The position numbers and the translations under genes were made by a program. Shown piece after piece: positions 42,655 to 51,370 of a stretch of DNA of 64,000 nt. Under the pieces are notes generated by a model, which saw only the letters and a list, made by a program, of their open reading frames with translations, was not told the origin of the DNA and ran no database searches. Position 1 is the stretch's first letter. The number at the start of each line of letters is the position of its first letter. Source of the stretch: UBA6627 sp965248675 (GTDB lineage: Bacteria > Chloroflexota > Dehalococcoidia > UBA2979); assembly GCA_965248675.1 (NCBI GenBank), contig CBDFJZ010000008.1, positions 1,736,001-1,800,000 of the forward strand. The letters run 5' to 3'.

Positions 42655-43995
42655 ATGGCCTCGGCCGAGACACGTCCGGTTCGATCGCCGGAGTCCGAGG
42701 CGCCCGCGCCGGCAAGCGCAGGTTCGCGCGCCATCTACTTCGGCTACTACATCGTTGGCGCCGCGCTGATCGCGCAGTTCATCTCCGTCGGCGCGCAGGC
42801 CTCGGTGTCTGGGGTGTTCTTCGATCCGATGAAAGACGCGCTGGGCTGGACGCGTACGGAGTTCACATACGCGCAGACGATCAACCGGTTCCTGATGGCG
42901 TTCGCCGGGGTCTGGATCGGCGTGTACGTCGACCGGCTCGGGGGCCGGCCGGTGATGATCGTCGGGACGCTCGTCCTCACGGCGGCGTTGTTCTCGGTGA
43001 GCATGATCGACGAGCTCTGGCAGTGGTTACTGCTGCGTGGCGTCGTCTTCGCGTTCGGCGCGGCGATGGTCGGGAACCTCGTTGTGAACGTGACGCTGTC
43101 GAAGTGGTTCGTGGAGCGCCGCGGGCGCGCGATCGCCGTCGCCGCGATGGGGGTGTCGCTCGCCGGGGTCGTCTGGCCGCCGCTGATGACCTGGATCATC
43201 TCGGAAGTCGGCTGGCGTGGCGGCTGGCAGGCGCTGGCGGCGATCTCGCTGCTGGGCCTGCTCCCCGCGTCGTTGTTCATGCGCCGCACCCCCGAGGACT
43301 ACGGGCTCCATCCCGATGGCCGCAGCGATGCCGATCTGCGCCGTGGCGCCGGCGCCGCCGCCGCGGCGGACTTCCGCAACTCGTTCACCCGCCACGAGGC
43401 GCTGCGCACGTCGGCGTTCTACATCGTGGTGTTCGCGTTCGGTCTCGGAGGCGTCGGGATCGGCGTGATCCTGCTGCACACGATCCCGTTCCTCGGGAGC
43501 GTCGGCTTTTCGGCCAGCACGGCGGCGGCGATGTCGTCGCTGATGTCGATCCCCGCGCTCGTGGGGAAGCCGTTCTGGGGTTGGCTTACCGACAGGATGG
43601 AACCGAAGTACCTCTCGGCGGCCTCGTTCTACCTCGCGGGAACCGGGATGACGGTGATCCTGGCCGGCGCGAACGCCGGATCGCTGCCCGTGATCGCCGC
43701 TGGGTACATCCTCCTCGGCTGGGGCTTCGGTGGGTTCATCCCGCTGCAAGAGACGATCTGGGGCTCGTACTTCGGACGGCGCTACCTCGGTGCCGTGCGT
43801 TCCGTGGCGATGCCGTTCGCGCTGTTCCTGGGGGCCGGCGGGCCGCTGGCCGCGTCATTCTACGTCGACCAGGTCGGGAACTACGACGGGGTGTTCATCA
43901 CCGTCGCCGCGATGTGGGCGCTCGGCGGGGCAATGATGCTGCTGATCACGCGCCCGACGAAGCCGACGCTGCTCGAGGGTGCTCGAGGGTGCTGA
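42655..43995 (+). CDS. MFS transporter (monocarboxylate/OFA-like)
   Basis: A 446-residue twelve-helix carrier. FDPMKDALGWTRTEFTYAQT and DRLGGRPVMIVGTLVLTAAL resemble the oxalate/formate antiporter and monocarboxylate group. The FWGWLTDRMEPKYLS loop marks the second half. GAAGGGACCTG precedes the ATG. The last codons lie in a tandem 10-bp duplication (43971-43990) that replaces the ending otherwise predicted (GADAAAHRPV). The gene content suggests uptake of an organic acid. Confidence 0.85.
   Translation: MASAETRPVRSPESEAPAPASAGSRAIYFGYYIVGAALIAQFISVGAQASVSGVFFDPMKDALGWTRTEFTYAQTINRFLMAFAGVWIGVYVDRLGGRPVMIVGTLVLTAALFSVSMIDELWQWLLLRGVVFAFGAAMVGNLVVNVTLSKWFVERRGRAIAVAAMGVSLAGVVWPPLMTWIISEVGWRGGWQALAAISLLGLLPASLFMRRTPEDYGLHPDGRSDADLRRGAGAAAAADFRNSFTRHEALRTSAFYIVVFAFGLGGVGIGVILLHTIPFLGSVGFSASTAAAMSSLMSIPALVGKPFWGWLTDRMEPKYLSAASFYLAGTGMTVILAGANAGSLPVIAAGYILLGWGFGGFIPLQETIWGSYFGRRYLGAVRSVAMPFALFLGAGGPLAASFYVDQVGNYDGVFITVAAMWALGGAMMLLITRPTKPTLLEGARGC
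43971..43990 (+). repeat. Exact 10-bp tandem duplication at the 3' end of the MFS gene
   Basis: GCTCGAGGGT occurs twice in tandem. Without the second copy the reading frame would continue to a stop 13 codons further on; with it, the protein ends LLEGARGC. A recent slippage event is likely. Confidence 0.7.
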
Positions 43996-44063
43996 TGCGG
44001 CGGCCCACCGTCCCGTCTGACCGCTGAACCGTCCCTGAACCGTCGAGGCGCAACCGGCGGCGA

Positions 44064-44573
44064 TCAGTCCTTCGAATGCAGCTCCCCGCTCGCGGCGCCC
44101 CAGGACCAGCCGTCGATCTGCGCGTCCAGGTCGGTCGGGCCGGCGCCGAGGCTCGTGAGCATCGTCAAGATCTGCGTTCGATGCTCCGCGCTGTGGGTCA
44201 AGGCCTGGACGAGGAACACGGTCTGCGTGGTCTCCGTGAACTCGTCGCCGGATCCCCCGGGGACCGTCAGATCCGCGGACGATTCGGCTGCCGCCCCGGC
44301 GAGCAGTTCGCCGTTCTCCCTCGCGACCCGCTTCAACGCTTCGAAGCCGGGGAACGTGGCGTCGAGGGTGAACTCCGGCGTCACCGCCTGGTCGAGGCGG
44401 CTGAGGTAGTACTGCTCGGCCGCGAGGGCGTGGAGGAAGGTGCGGCGGATCGAGCTGTACGTCCCCTCGACGCTCGTGTCGAGCTGCTCGTCGGAGAGCC
44501 GTTCGCAGACCTCAAGCAGGCGTTCGGTCGCCCAGGCGCTCTGCTTGAAGAAGGCTTCGACTGGTGTTGGCAC
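44064..44573 (-). CDS. DinB-family metalloprotein
   Basis: A 169-residue four-helix bundle protein of the DinB/YfiT type. The start WATERLLEVCERLSDEQLDT, the histidine in FLHALAAEQYYLSRL (about residue 49), and the pair in VQALTHSAEHRTQILTML (about residues 128-133) are the likely metal ligands. Such proteins are often thiol-dependent S-transferases, but the substrate is unknown here. It lies downstream of a short hypothetical gene on the same strand. Confidence 0.85.
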   Translation of the reverse strand: MPTPVEAFFKQSAWATERLLEVCERLSDEQLDTSVEGTYSSIRRTFLHALAAEQYYLSRLDQAVTPEFTLDATFPGFEALKRVARENGELLAGAAAESSADLTVPGGSGDEFTETTQTVFLVQALTHSAEHRTQILTMLTSLGAGPTDLDAQIDGWSWGAASGELHSKD

Positions 44574-44678
44574 GACGATCGCTTCGCGGATGCTGTAGCG
44601 CGGGAGGATGAGAGTAGCTGAAGCCGGCGGAATCAGAACAATAGTCCGAGTGGGCGGCGGCCCGTGCGCAGCGCCGGG

Positions 44679-44924
44679 TCAGGCAGCGCGGTGCGGGGGG
44701 AGCAGCCCGCTGTCCTGGAGCAGGCGGAGGCGCGACCACTTGGCGTCGTCGTGCGCGATCGTGGCCCAGGCGCGCAGGCGGTTCGTGAACTCCTCGCGCG
44801 AAGTGGTGGCGAGCAGCCGATCCGAGAATTCGGCGAGCATGTCCGTGCGGTGCTCATCGGTGAGCTGCCCGTACCAGGGCAGCCGTCCAAGCACCTCGGT
44901 CAAAGGCGGCAGCTTCGCATCCAT
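44679..44924 (-). CDS. Hypothetical protein, 81 aa
   Basis: A small protein of mixed helices (EVLGRLPWYGQLTDEHRTDM and LRAWATIAHDDAKWSRLRLL) with no recognised domain. It follows the clpS gene by 72 bases on the same strand. No clear ribosome site precedes the ATG. Composition is that of a real protein rather than an antisense frame, since it is not strongly Arg/Ala-biased. Function unknown. Confidence 0.45.
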   Translation of the reverse strand: MDAKLPPLTEVLGRLPWYGQLTDEHRTDMLAEFSDRLLATTSREEFTNRLRAWATIAHDDAKWSRLRLLQDSGLLPPHRAA

Positions 44925-44996
44925 GCCGAGATCGTCGGTGCGCGGCAGCGGTGCTGAAGCGGAGCGGATCAGGGTTCCGCCGGGGTTCGTCGACCG

Positions 44997-45332
44997 CTAC
45001 CCCTTGCGGATCGTCGCGGTCAGTCCGTGCGATTCGAGGCGGCCGCGGTAGAGCTCGGCGCGTTCGAGCGGGCAGCTGATCACGTCCGCCTGCCCGTGGT
45101 TGTGTGCTAACAGCATGATCTCGGCCGCGCGCTCGACGTCGACTTCGGGCACGCTCACGAGGAGTGCGTGGACGACGTGGTCCATCGCGTTCACCTCGTC
45201 GTTGTGTAGCACGACCGTTACCGGCGGGAGCAGCTGCTCGAGGCTCTTCGTGCGCTCCTCGGTGACCGGCGGCGGCGATGTCGCTGCCGGGGGCGCCGGT
45301 GTCGAGGTGATCGCCGGCGCGCGGTCGATCAT
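44997..45332 (-). CDS. clpS: ATP-dependent Clp protease adaptor ClpS
   Basis: A 111-residue protein. A Pro/Ala-rich N-terminal extension (residues 1-35) precedes the ClpS core, which starts VTVVLHNDEVNAMDHVVHAL and continues ERAAEIMLLAHNHGQADVIS. ClpS binds N-degron substrates and delivers them to ClpA or ClpC. The NDE-N pattern and the HNHG block match the peptide-binding pocket. The start codon overlaps the stop of the PPOX gene in ATGA, so translation is coupled. A second ClpS-like gene is at 49923. Confidence 0.9.
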   Translation of the reverse strand: MIDRAPAITSTPAPPAATSPPPVTEERTKSLEQLLPPVTVVLHNDEVNAMDHVVHALLVSVPEVDVERAAEIMLLAHNHGQADVISCPLERAELYRGRLESHGLTATIRKG

Positions 45333-45790
45333 CCGAGCTTGCGGTGGTCCCAGGAGCGGACGCGTTCGGGGCGGATGCGGACGGTGACGCGCTTGTAGGC
45401 GACGGGCGGCGGCTCGGCGTCGGGGTCCGGGTCGGGCCGCGGCCGGTGGTTCGTGTGGGCGCCGACGAGTTGCAGCGTGCGCATGGTGACGTGCGGATCG
45501 CGGATCACCTCGGCGGTGCCGTCGATCGAGAGGCCGCGCACCTGGTCGTACTCGGTGCCGGTCTCGGCGAGCGCGGTGATCCGAGGATCGCGCTCGAGGT
45601 TGAGGATCTTCTGCGAGCTCCCGTAGGTCGAGAAGATTAGCAGGCCGTCGTCGTCGCGCGCGAACCACATCGGGACGAGGTGAGGACGGCCATCGGGCAG
45701 GATGCTGGCGATCTGGAGCGTCTGGGCGCCGTCGAGCAGTTCGTCTTGCTCGGCCTCGGTGAGGCGGATTCGGTCGCGCGCGTTGGGCAT
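45329..45790 (-). CDS. PPOX-class F420/FMN-binding protein
   Basis: A 153-residue split-barrel flavin reductase fold. LQIASILPDGRPHLVPMWFA, LIFSTYGSSQKILNLERDPR and ALAETGTEYDQVRGLSIDGT are the pyridoxamine-phosphate-oxidase-like core; in actinobacteria and Chloroflexota many use F420 instead of FMN. The ATG at 45790 follows GGAGG. It overlaps clpS. The C-terminus carries an unusual Asp/Pro-rich segment. Confidence 0.82.
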   Translation of the reverse strand: MPNARDRIRLTEAEQDELLDGAQTLQIASILPDGRPHLVPMWFARDDDGLLIFSTYGSSQKILNLERDPRITALAETGTEYDQVRGLSIDGTAEVIRDPHVTMRTLQLVGAHTNHRPRPDPDPDAEPPPVAYKRVTVRIRPERVRSWDHRKLG

Positions 45791-45925
45791 CGGTGGGCCT
45801 CCGTCTTGCTGTTGCCGCTGATCCTCGGCGTCGCCGAGCATACGTCGATGCGGATCGGCGGGGTGATGGGAGCGCGGTCACAGTCGCTCACAACGCCGAC
45901 CACGGCACAATGGGACGGCATCGCG

Positions 45926-45947
45926 GCGACACGGCGTGTCGTGTCGC
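45926..45947 (+). promoter_or_regulatory. Leader hairpin upstream of nhaA
   Basis: GCGACAC (45926-45932) and GTGTCGC (45941-45947) form a seven-pair stem with an eight-base loop ending 25 bases before the nhaA ATG. It could affect translation or mark a regulatory leader. I do not recognise a known sodium or lithium riboswitch. Confidence 0.35.
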
Positions 45948-45972
45948 GTTTCGGCTTCAGGATGGGGTGAGG

Positions 45973-47319
45973 ATGGCAGTCGCGGTCGATTCCGCGCCAC
46001 CGCCCGGCGTGCGACGGATCCGGTTGGTGCGACCGGTCCAGCGATTCATTCGAACCGAGGCCGCCGGCGGCATTGTGCTGCTGGCCGGCGCGCTGATCGC
46101 GCTCGTCTGGGCGAATTCACCCTGGTCGCAGAGCTACCACGATCTGTTCGATCAGCACCTGGCGTTCGACCTGGGGTTCTACGCCGTCGACGAGCCGCTC
46201 CACTTCTGGATCAACGACGCGGCGATGGTGGTCTTCTTTTTCGTCGTGGGGATGGAGATCAAGCGCGAAATCGTGCTGGGCGAGCTGGCCAGCGTGCGGC
46301 GCATGGTGGTGCCGGCGGCGGCCGCGCTGGGCGGGATGGTCGCGCCAGTCCTCATCTTCTTCGCGCTGGTCAACGGCGCCGAGGCGCGCGTCGGCTGGGC
46401 GATCCCGATGGCGACGGACATTGCGTTCGCGGTCGGGGTGCTGGTGCTGGTGGGACCGAGGATCCCGACCGGGCTCAAGGTGCTGTTGCTGGCGATGGCG
46501 ATCGTCGACGACCTGGGCGCGATCGCGGTGATCGCCGTCTTCTACACCGACGCGATCGACATGGAGGCGCTAGGCATCGTGGCCGGGCTGCTGGCGCTGG
46601 TCTACGCGCTGAACCGCTTCGGGATGTGGTACATCCCGGTCTATTTCATCATTGGCGGGTTCGCCTGGATGGCGACGCTGCAGTCCGGCGTCCACCCGAC
46701 GATCGTCGGTGTGCTGCTGGGGTTGATGACGCCATGGCGGAGCTGGCACCGGCCCGAGGACTTCCCGGCGATCGCGGAGCCGGTCCTCGATCGGCTGCAA
46801 CCGCACGCCGATGAGAACGAGGCGCACCTGGACCGTGAGGAGCGCGTCCAGGCGTTGTTGGAGATCGCGCAGGTCGGCCAGCAGGCGGTGTCACCGCTGG
46901 ACCGGCTGGAGCACGCGCTGCAGCGTCCGGTGGCGTTCGTGATCGTTCCGATCTTCGCGCTCGCGAACGCGGGTGTGGAGCTGTCGCCGGACACGCTGGG
47001 TGACGTATTCAGCTCCAGCCTGACGTGGGGTGTGGCACTGGGGCTGCTGCTCGGCAAGCCGATCGGCGTGACGCTGGCCGTCTGGCTCGCGGTGCGCGGC
47101 GGCGCGCACCTGCCGCTCGGCGTCACCTGGGCCCAGGTGCTGGGCATGTCGTTACTCGGCGGGATCGGCTTCACGGTCTCGCTGTTCGTCACCGAACTGT
47201 CCTTCGAGGCCGAGGCGCTGCTGACCGACGCGAAGGTCGGGATCCTGCTGGCCTCGGCGCTCGCGGGGGTCCTCGGCTACGGCTTGCTGCGAGTCGTCAC
47301 GCGGCCGTCGCGGAGCTGA
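45973..47319 (+). CDS. nhaA: Na+/H+ antiporter NhaA
   Basis: A 448-residue antiporter with about twelve helices. IPMATDIAFAVGVLVLVGPR (about 142-161) and AMAIVDDLGAIAVIAVFYTD hold the ion-binding Asp pair (IVDD), and VFFFVVGMEIKREIVLGELA is the conserved start of the core. A cytoplasmic insertion (HRPEDFPAIAEPVLDRLQPH and onward, about residues 255-310) is longer than in E. coli. The C-terminal half carries GKPIGVTLAVWLAVRGGAHL. It exchanges Na+ for H+ and controls internal pH. The next exchanger gene starts ten bases downstream. Confidence 0.95.
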   Translation: MAVAVDSAPPPGVRRIRLVRPVQRFIRTEAAGGIVLLAGALIALVWANSPWSQSYHDLFDQHLAFDLGFYAVDEPLHFWINDAAMVVFFFVVGMEIKREIVLGELASVRRMVVPAAAALGGMVAPVLIFFALVNGAEARVGWAIPMATDIAFAVGVLVLVGPRIPTGLKVLLLAMAIVDDLGAIAVIAVFYTDAIDMEALGIVAGLLALVYALNRFGMWYIPVYFIIGGFAWMATLQSGVHPTIVGVLLGLMTPWRSWHRPEDFPAIAEPVLDRLQPHADENEAHLDREERVQALLEIAQVGQQAVSPLDRLEHALQRPVAFVIVPIFALANAGVELSPDTLGDVFSSSLTWGVALGLLLGKPIGVTLAVWLAVRGGAHLPLGVTWAQVLGMSLLGGIGFTVSLFVTELSFEAEALLTDAKVGILLASALAGVLGYGLLRVVTRPSRS

Positions 47320-47328
47320 CCGGGGCCC

Positions 47329-48297
47329 GTGCTCCTCGACCTACTGCTCGTCGCCGCGGGCCTGACGCTCCTGCTGACCGGCGCCTGGATCGTCGTGCGT
47401 TCCGCCGTTGTGATCGCGCTCTCGTTCGGCCTGAGCCGGGTGGTCGTCGGCGCGACCGTCGTCGCGTTCGGCACGTCGGCCCCCGAGCTGGTGATCAGCC
47501 TCACGGCGTCCGTGGGGGATTCGGCGGGGCTCGCCGTCGGCAACGTGATCGGCTCGAACGTCGCGAACGTCGCGCTGGTCCTCGGATCGGCCGCGGCGTT
47601 CAGTCCGATGGTGGTCAGCCCGCGGCTGCTCCGCTGGGAGATCCCCGTGCTGCTCGCCGCGACGGCGGCGGTGCTGCTCGTCGGCGCCGACGGGGAGCTC
47701 GCGCGCTGGGAAGGCGTGGTGCTCTTCGGCATCGGGCTGATCGGCTTCATCGTCGCCTCGATCCTCATCGTCCCCGAGTCCTCGGTCCTTGCCGCTGAGG
47801 TGGAGCAAGAGCCCGAGCACGTGCCCGAGCGGAGCTGGAGCAACCTCGGGACGACGGGAGTGCTGCTGGCGGTCGGGCTCGCCGGACTCGCGATCGGCGC
47901 CGCGGTCGCCGTCGAGGGCGCAACCGCGATCGCCGAACGCGCCGGCCTGAGCGACGTTGTGATCGGCGTGACGATCGTCGCGGTCGGCACCAGCCTGCCC
48001 GAGATCGCGACGACCCTGGTCGCGGCGGCACGCGGCGAGCACGACATCGCCGTCGCAAACGCCGTCGGCTCGAACATCTTCAACCTGCTGGGCGTGCTCG
48101 GCGGGACCGCGCTCGTCGCGCCACTCGCCCTCGATCAGTCGCTCTACCAGTTCGAAATGATCGCGCTCGCGCTGAGCAGCCTGGTGCTGGTCCCGATCGT
48201 GATGGCCCACACCCACTCGCTCGTCGATCGCCGCGAGGGTGCCGCGCTGGTGGCGGCGTACGTGGTGTTCCTGGCGCTGATCTTCGCGCGGGCGTGA
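47329..48297 (+). CDS. Calcium/sodium antiporter (CaCA family)
   Basis: A 322-residue YrbG-like exchanger. The alpha-1 repeat GATVVAFGTSAPELVISLTA (about 44-63) and alpha-2 repeat GVTIVAVGTSLPEIATTLVA (about 214-233) carry the ion-binding Pro-Glu pair in opposite topology. NVIGSNVANVALVLGSAAAF and NAVGSNIFNLLGVLGGTALV are the accompanying helices. It exchanges Ca2+ for Na+ or H+. The GTG at 47329 lies ten bases from nhaA, so the two cation exchangers form an operon. Confidence 0.93.
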   Translation: MLLDLLLVAAGLTLLLTGAWIVVRSAVVIALSFGLSRVVVGATVVAFGTSAPELVISLTASVGDSAGLAVGNVIGSNVANVALVLGSAAAFSPMVVSPRLLRWEIPVLLAATAAVLLVGADGELARWEGVVLFGIGLIGFIVASILIVPESSVLAAEVEQEPEHVPERSWSNLGTTGVLLAVGLAGLAIGAAVAVEGATAIAERAGLSDVVIGVTIVAVGTSLPEIATTLVAAARGEHDIAVANAVGSNIFNLLGVLGGTALVAPLALDQSLYQFEMIALALSSLVLVPIVMAHTHSLVDRREGAALVAAYVVFLALIFARA

Positions 48298-48360
48298 CGG
48301 GGTCGAACAGCGTCGTTCGTTCGGACCGCAAGCGCTCGTCGCCCGGTAGCGCCGCCGCCG

Positions 48361-49884
48361 CTAGAGGGCGGCGCGCAGCTCCTCGAGGAGCACGCTGCGC
48401 TGGACCTTGCCGTTGCGCGTGCGGGGCAGGGCTTCGACGACGCGGTACTGGTGAGGGCGTTTGTACTCGGCAAGGTGCTCCGACGCGTGCGCCTCGAGCT
48501 CCTCCGTGGCGATCGAGCTGCCTTCGGCGGGGACGACGCAGGCGGTGACCAGCGTCTTCTGGTCGTCGATCGCGAGGCCGACGACGGCGGCCTCGGCGAC
48601 GGCGGGGTGGGATCCGAGGGCGGCTTCGATCTCGACGGGCGAGAGGCGGTAGCCGAACGACTTGATCACGTCGTCGGCGCGTCCGTTGAAGTGGACGTAG
48701 CCGTCGGTGTCGATCGAAGCGCGGTCGCCGCCGATGAACCAGTCGCCGCGGCAGACGGCGGCATCCTCGTCGGGCCGGCTCCAGTAGCGCAGCATCAGGC
48801 CCGGGTCGGAGCGGTGAACAGCGAGCAGGCCGACCTCGCCGGCGGGCAGTGGCTCGATGGAGTCGGACTCCTCCTCGAGGATCGTGACGCGGCGGCCGGG
48901 CTGGGGGCGGCCCGGCGACCCGGGCCGGACGGGGGTGACGGGGCCAGAGGAGATATAGGTGGAGACCTCGGTCATGCCGAGCGACTCGTACATCTCGGTG
49001 CCGGCGCGCTCGCGCCACTCCTCATAGAGCGCGGGTGCCAGCGGCTCGCCGGCGCAGAGCACGTGACGCAGCGAGGAGAGGTCGTGATCCTCAGGGCGGC
49101 CGTACTTGAGGAGCTGGCGGTACACGGTCGGGACTGCGACGAACACGGTCACGCCGAGGCGTTCGATCAGCGCGGGCCAGCCCGCCGGATCGTTCGGGCC
49201 GCCTCGGAGCACCGCTTGGGCGCCAACGGCCCAGGGGTCCATCAGCCCCACGCCGAGCGTGTACGACCAGTTCAACGTGCCCGCGTGCAACGTCACGTCG
49301 CTGGCCTCGAAACCCTGCCAGCCCTCGCGCATGAGCGCGCGGCCGCGGACGGTGCGGTGGGCGTGCAGCACGCCCTTCGGCTTCGCAGTCGTGCCCGACG
49401 TGTAGATCAAGAACGCCGGATCCTCGGCGTCGGTCTCGGGCAGCCGGCTGGGCCCGTCGAGCGTGGCGAGATCCTCGGGAGTAACGGTGACGCTCTCGAA
49501 ACCAGCGGGGTGCAGCTCCACCGGGGCGACGATCGCGCTCGCCGAGGAGTCCACGAGCAGAAACTCGGCTTCCTCGTCGGTCAGCATCGGCGACGCGGGA
49601 ATCGGCACGAGGCCGGCCAGGCTCGCGCCGAAGAACGCGAACGCGTACTCCGCCGAGTGCGGGAGCCGCACGAGCACCCGCTCGCCGGGTTCGAGGCCGA
49701 TCGCGAGCAGGCCGCGTGCGATCGCCTCGACACGTTGCCACACCTCAGCGTAGGTCCAAACACGGTCCTCGGACTCCGGGTTTACGAACGTGAAGGCGGG
49801 GCTGCCGGCTCCGCTCGGATCGAGCGCGCGCGCCTCGAGGCAGTAGCGAGCCAGGTTGAGCGGATCGCGCGGCGGGTCGGTCAT
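48361..49884 (-). CDS. AMP-forming acyl-CoA synthetase (benzoate/acyl-CoA ligase-like)
   Basis: A 507-residue ANL-superfamily ligase. LIYTSGTTAKPKGVLHAHRT (about 164-183) is the P-loop-like A3 motif, YESLGMTEVSTYISS (about 304-318) the A5 motif, DWFIGGDRASIDTDGYVHFN the A7/A8 motif, and PRTRNGKVQRSVL carries the catalytic lysine of A10. The overall form and the DHDLSSLRHVLCAGEPL block match benzoate- or medium-chain acyl-CoA ligases. The start ATG is at 49884. It makes the CoA ester for the surrounding acyl-CoA enzymes. Confidence 0.88.
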   Translation of the reverse strand: MTDPPRDPLNLARYCLEARALDPSGAGSPAFTFVNPESEDRVWTYAEVWQRVEAIARGLLAIGLEPGERVLVRLPHSAEYAFAFFGASLAGLVPIPASPMLTDEEAEFLLVDSSASAIVAPVELHPAGFESVTVTPEDLATLDGPSRLPETDAEDPAFLIYTSGTTAKPKGVLHAHRTVRGRALMREGWQGFEASDVTLHAGTLNWSYTLGVGLMDPWAVGAQAVLRGGPNDPAGWPALIERLGVTVFVAVPTVYRQLLKYGRPEDHDLSSLRHVLCAGEPLAPALYEEWRERAGTEMYESLGMTEVSTYISSGPVTPVRPGSPGRPQPGRRVTILEEESDSIEPLPAGEVGLLAVHRSDPGLMLRYWSRPDEDAAVCRGDWFIGGDRASIDTDGYVHFNGRADDVIKSFGYRLSPVEIEAALGSHPAVAEAAVVGLAIDDQKTLVTACVVPAEGSSIATEELEAHASEHLAEYKRPHQYRVVEALPRTRNGKVQRSVLLEELRAAL

Positions 49885-49922
49885 CGAGGGAGTGTAGGTG
49901 CTCACCGCCCGGGGAGCCTGTG

Positions 49923-50267
49923 CTATCCGGCCTCGCCCGGCGTTCCAGCCTCCTCGAGGATCGCGCTCATCGAGCCGAGTGAGGTGGGCATCCGCGGGTC
50001 CGCGCCGTAGGCGTGGATCTGGCCCTGGTGGCGCTCGCAACGCTCGCGGGAGGCGGTCTCGAGGATCACGCGCCCCTGCGTGTCGACCATCCGGGCCAGT
50101 GTCCACGCCTTCTCCGGGCTGTAGCCGAAGATCGAGCCGAGCATCTCGATCACGTAGTCGTAGGTGTGGTGGTCGTCGTCGAGCAGCACGAGGTGGTAGA
50201 GCGATTCGAGCTCGGGTTCCTCGATCTCAACGGGCGCGGGGATCGGGGTCGTCGGGTTCGTGACCAT
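49923..50267 (-). CDS. ClpS-like protein (second paralogue)
   Basis: A 114-residue protein in which YHLVLLDDDHHTYDYVIEML (about 24-43) and EKAWTLARMVDTQGRVILET match the ClpS fold, with the substrate-pocket asparagine-aspartate region written as DDDHHTYDYV. The long C-terminus (MPTSLGSMSAILEEAGTPG) is an addition. It differs strongly from the 44997 paralogue, so it may select other substrates. The ATG at 50267 is used; upstream codons are Arg/Ser-rich. It lies directly upstream of the acyl-CoA ligase on the same strand, 38 bases apart. Confidence 0.75.
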   Translation of the reverse strand: MVTNPTTPIPAPVEIEEPELESLYHLVLLDDDHHTYDYVIEMLGSIFGYSPEKAWTLARMVDTQGRVILETASRERCERHQGQIHAYGADPRMPTSLGSMSAILEEAGTPGEAG

Positions 50268-50370
50268 CGGCCGTAGTGTGCGCGGTCCGTCGAGGTCGCG
50301 TCGAGATGGGTAGCCGGGAGGGCTGCGCAGGACGAAGATCGGACCGACGGGTGCCCTCGGAAGGGGCGAT

Positions 50371-51297
50371 GTGACTGACCGACCGATCGCGGTGATCCTG
50401 ACCGGCGGCAAGGCGACGCGGCTGCGCCCACTGAGCTACGAGCTGCCGAAGGCGCTCGTGCCCGTCCTGAACCGACCGCTGATCGCGTACGCCCTCGAGC
50501 GCCTCGCGGAGACCGCGGTGCGGGAGGTTCATGTCGTCGTGATGCCGGACGATGACCGCACCGAGCTGACCGCGCGCGAATCCGCGCCCGCGGGGATGTC
50601 GATCGAGGTGGCCATTCAGTTGACCCCGAACGGCCCCGGCGACGCCCTCGCGCAGGTGCCTCACGCCTCGCTTCGCGGGCGCCACGTCGCCGTGATCGCG
50701 GCCGACGCACTGCTCCACGGCGGCGATCTGCGCGGTCAGTTCGACTCGTGGGTGAACGAGCCGGTCGACGCCTGGCTGCCGCTCGCTCCAACCGACACGC
50801 CGAAGTCGATGGGCATCGCCCAGCTCGATGGCGAGCGGATCACCGAGTTCATCGAGAAGCCCGAGCACCCGAAGGGCAATCTCGCGTCGCCGGCGTGGTG
50901 GTTGCTCGGCCCGACGGCCGTCGACCGCATCCTCGACGACCCGGTGATCAACCAGAAGGGGGAGCTGGGGATCTCCGGCACGCTGGCCGCGATGATCGAC
51001 GAGGGGCAGCCAGTCGGCGGCCGGCGCTTCGATGGCGAATGGCTGGACACCGGCACGCTTGCCGCCGTGCTGAACACCCAGGCGCGCCTGCTCGAGGAGC
51101 GAGACTCCTCGGTCCTGATCGCCGAAGACGCCGACATCGAGGATTGTCAGCTCGGCCCCAACGTCGTGGTGGGGGCTGGCTGCCGCCTCCGCAACGTGAC
51201 GCTCTCGAATGCCCTCGTCGCTTCCGGCGCGCAGCTCGAAGATCTCGAGGACAGTGGAATCGTCGTGACGCCGTCCGGAGCGATCGGCCGGCCGTAG
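50371..51297 (+). CDS. NDP-sugar nucleotidyltransferase
   Basis: A 308-residue sugar-1-phosphate nucleotidyltransferase. The signature AVILTGGKATRLRPLSYELP (about 7-26) followed by KALVPVLNRPLIAY binds the nucleotide. The loop GISGTLAAMIDEGQPVGGRRF and the GEWLDTGTLAAVLNTQ block complete the core. The end (LLEERDSSVLIAEDADIEDC and LGPNVVVGAGCRLRNVT) is a short left-handed beta helix. The choice between mannose-1-phosphate guanylyltransferase and glucose-1-phosphate thymidylyltransferase is open. GTG start at 50371 with a GGAAGGGG site upstream. Confidence 0.85.
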   Translation: MTDRPIAVILTGGKATRLRPLSYELPKALVPVLNRPLIAYALERLAETAVREVHVVVMPDDDRTELTARESAPAGMSIEVAIQLTPNGPGDALAQVPHASLRGRHVAVIAADALLHGGDLRGQFDSWVNEPVDAWLPLAPTDTPKSMGIAQLDGERITEFIEKPEHPKGNLASPAWWLLGPTAVDRILDDPVINQKGELGISGTLAAMIDEGQPVGGRRFDGEWLDTGTLAAVLNTQARLLEERDSSVLIAEDADIEDCQLGPNVVVGAGCRLRNVTLSNALVASGAQLEDLEDSGIVVTPSGAIGRP

Positions 51298-51370
51298 CGA
51301 CCGCGCATTCGTCAGCTTCGGCGAGGGCGAACCCCGATTAGCCTCCTGATCGGCGGCGCGACGATCCCGT

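Noticed and set aside
48451..50010. Plus-strand frame of about 519 codons over the acyl-CoA ligase
   Set aside because: Antisense shadow; the minus-strand ligase has all ANL motifs.
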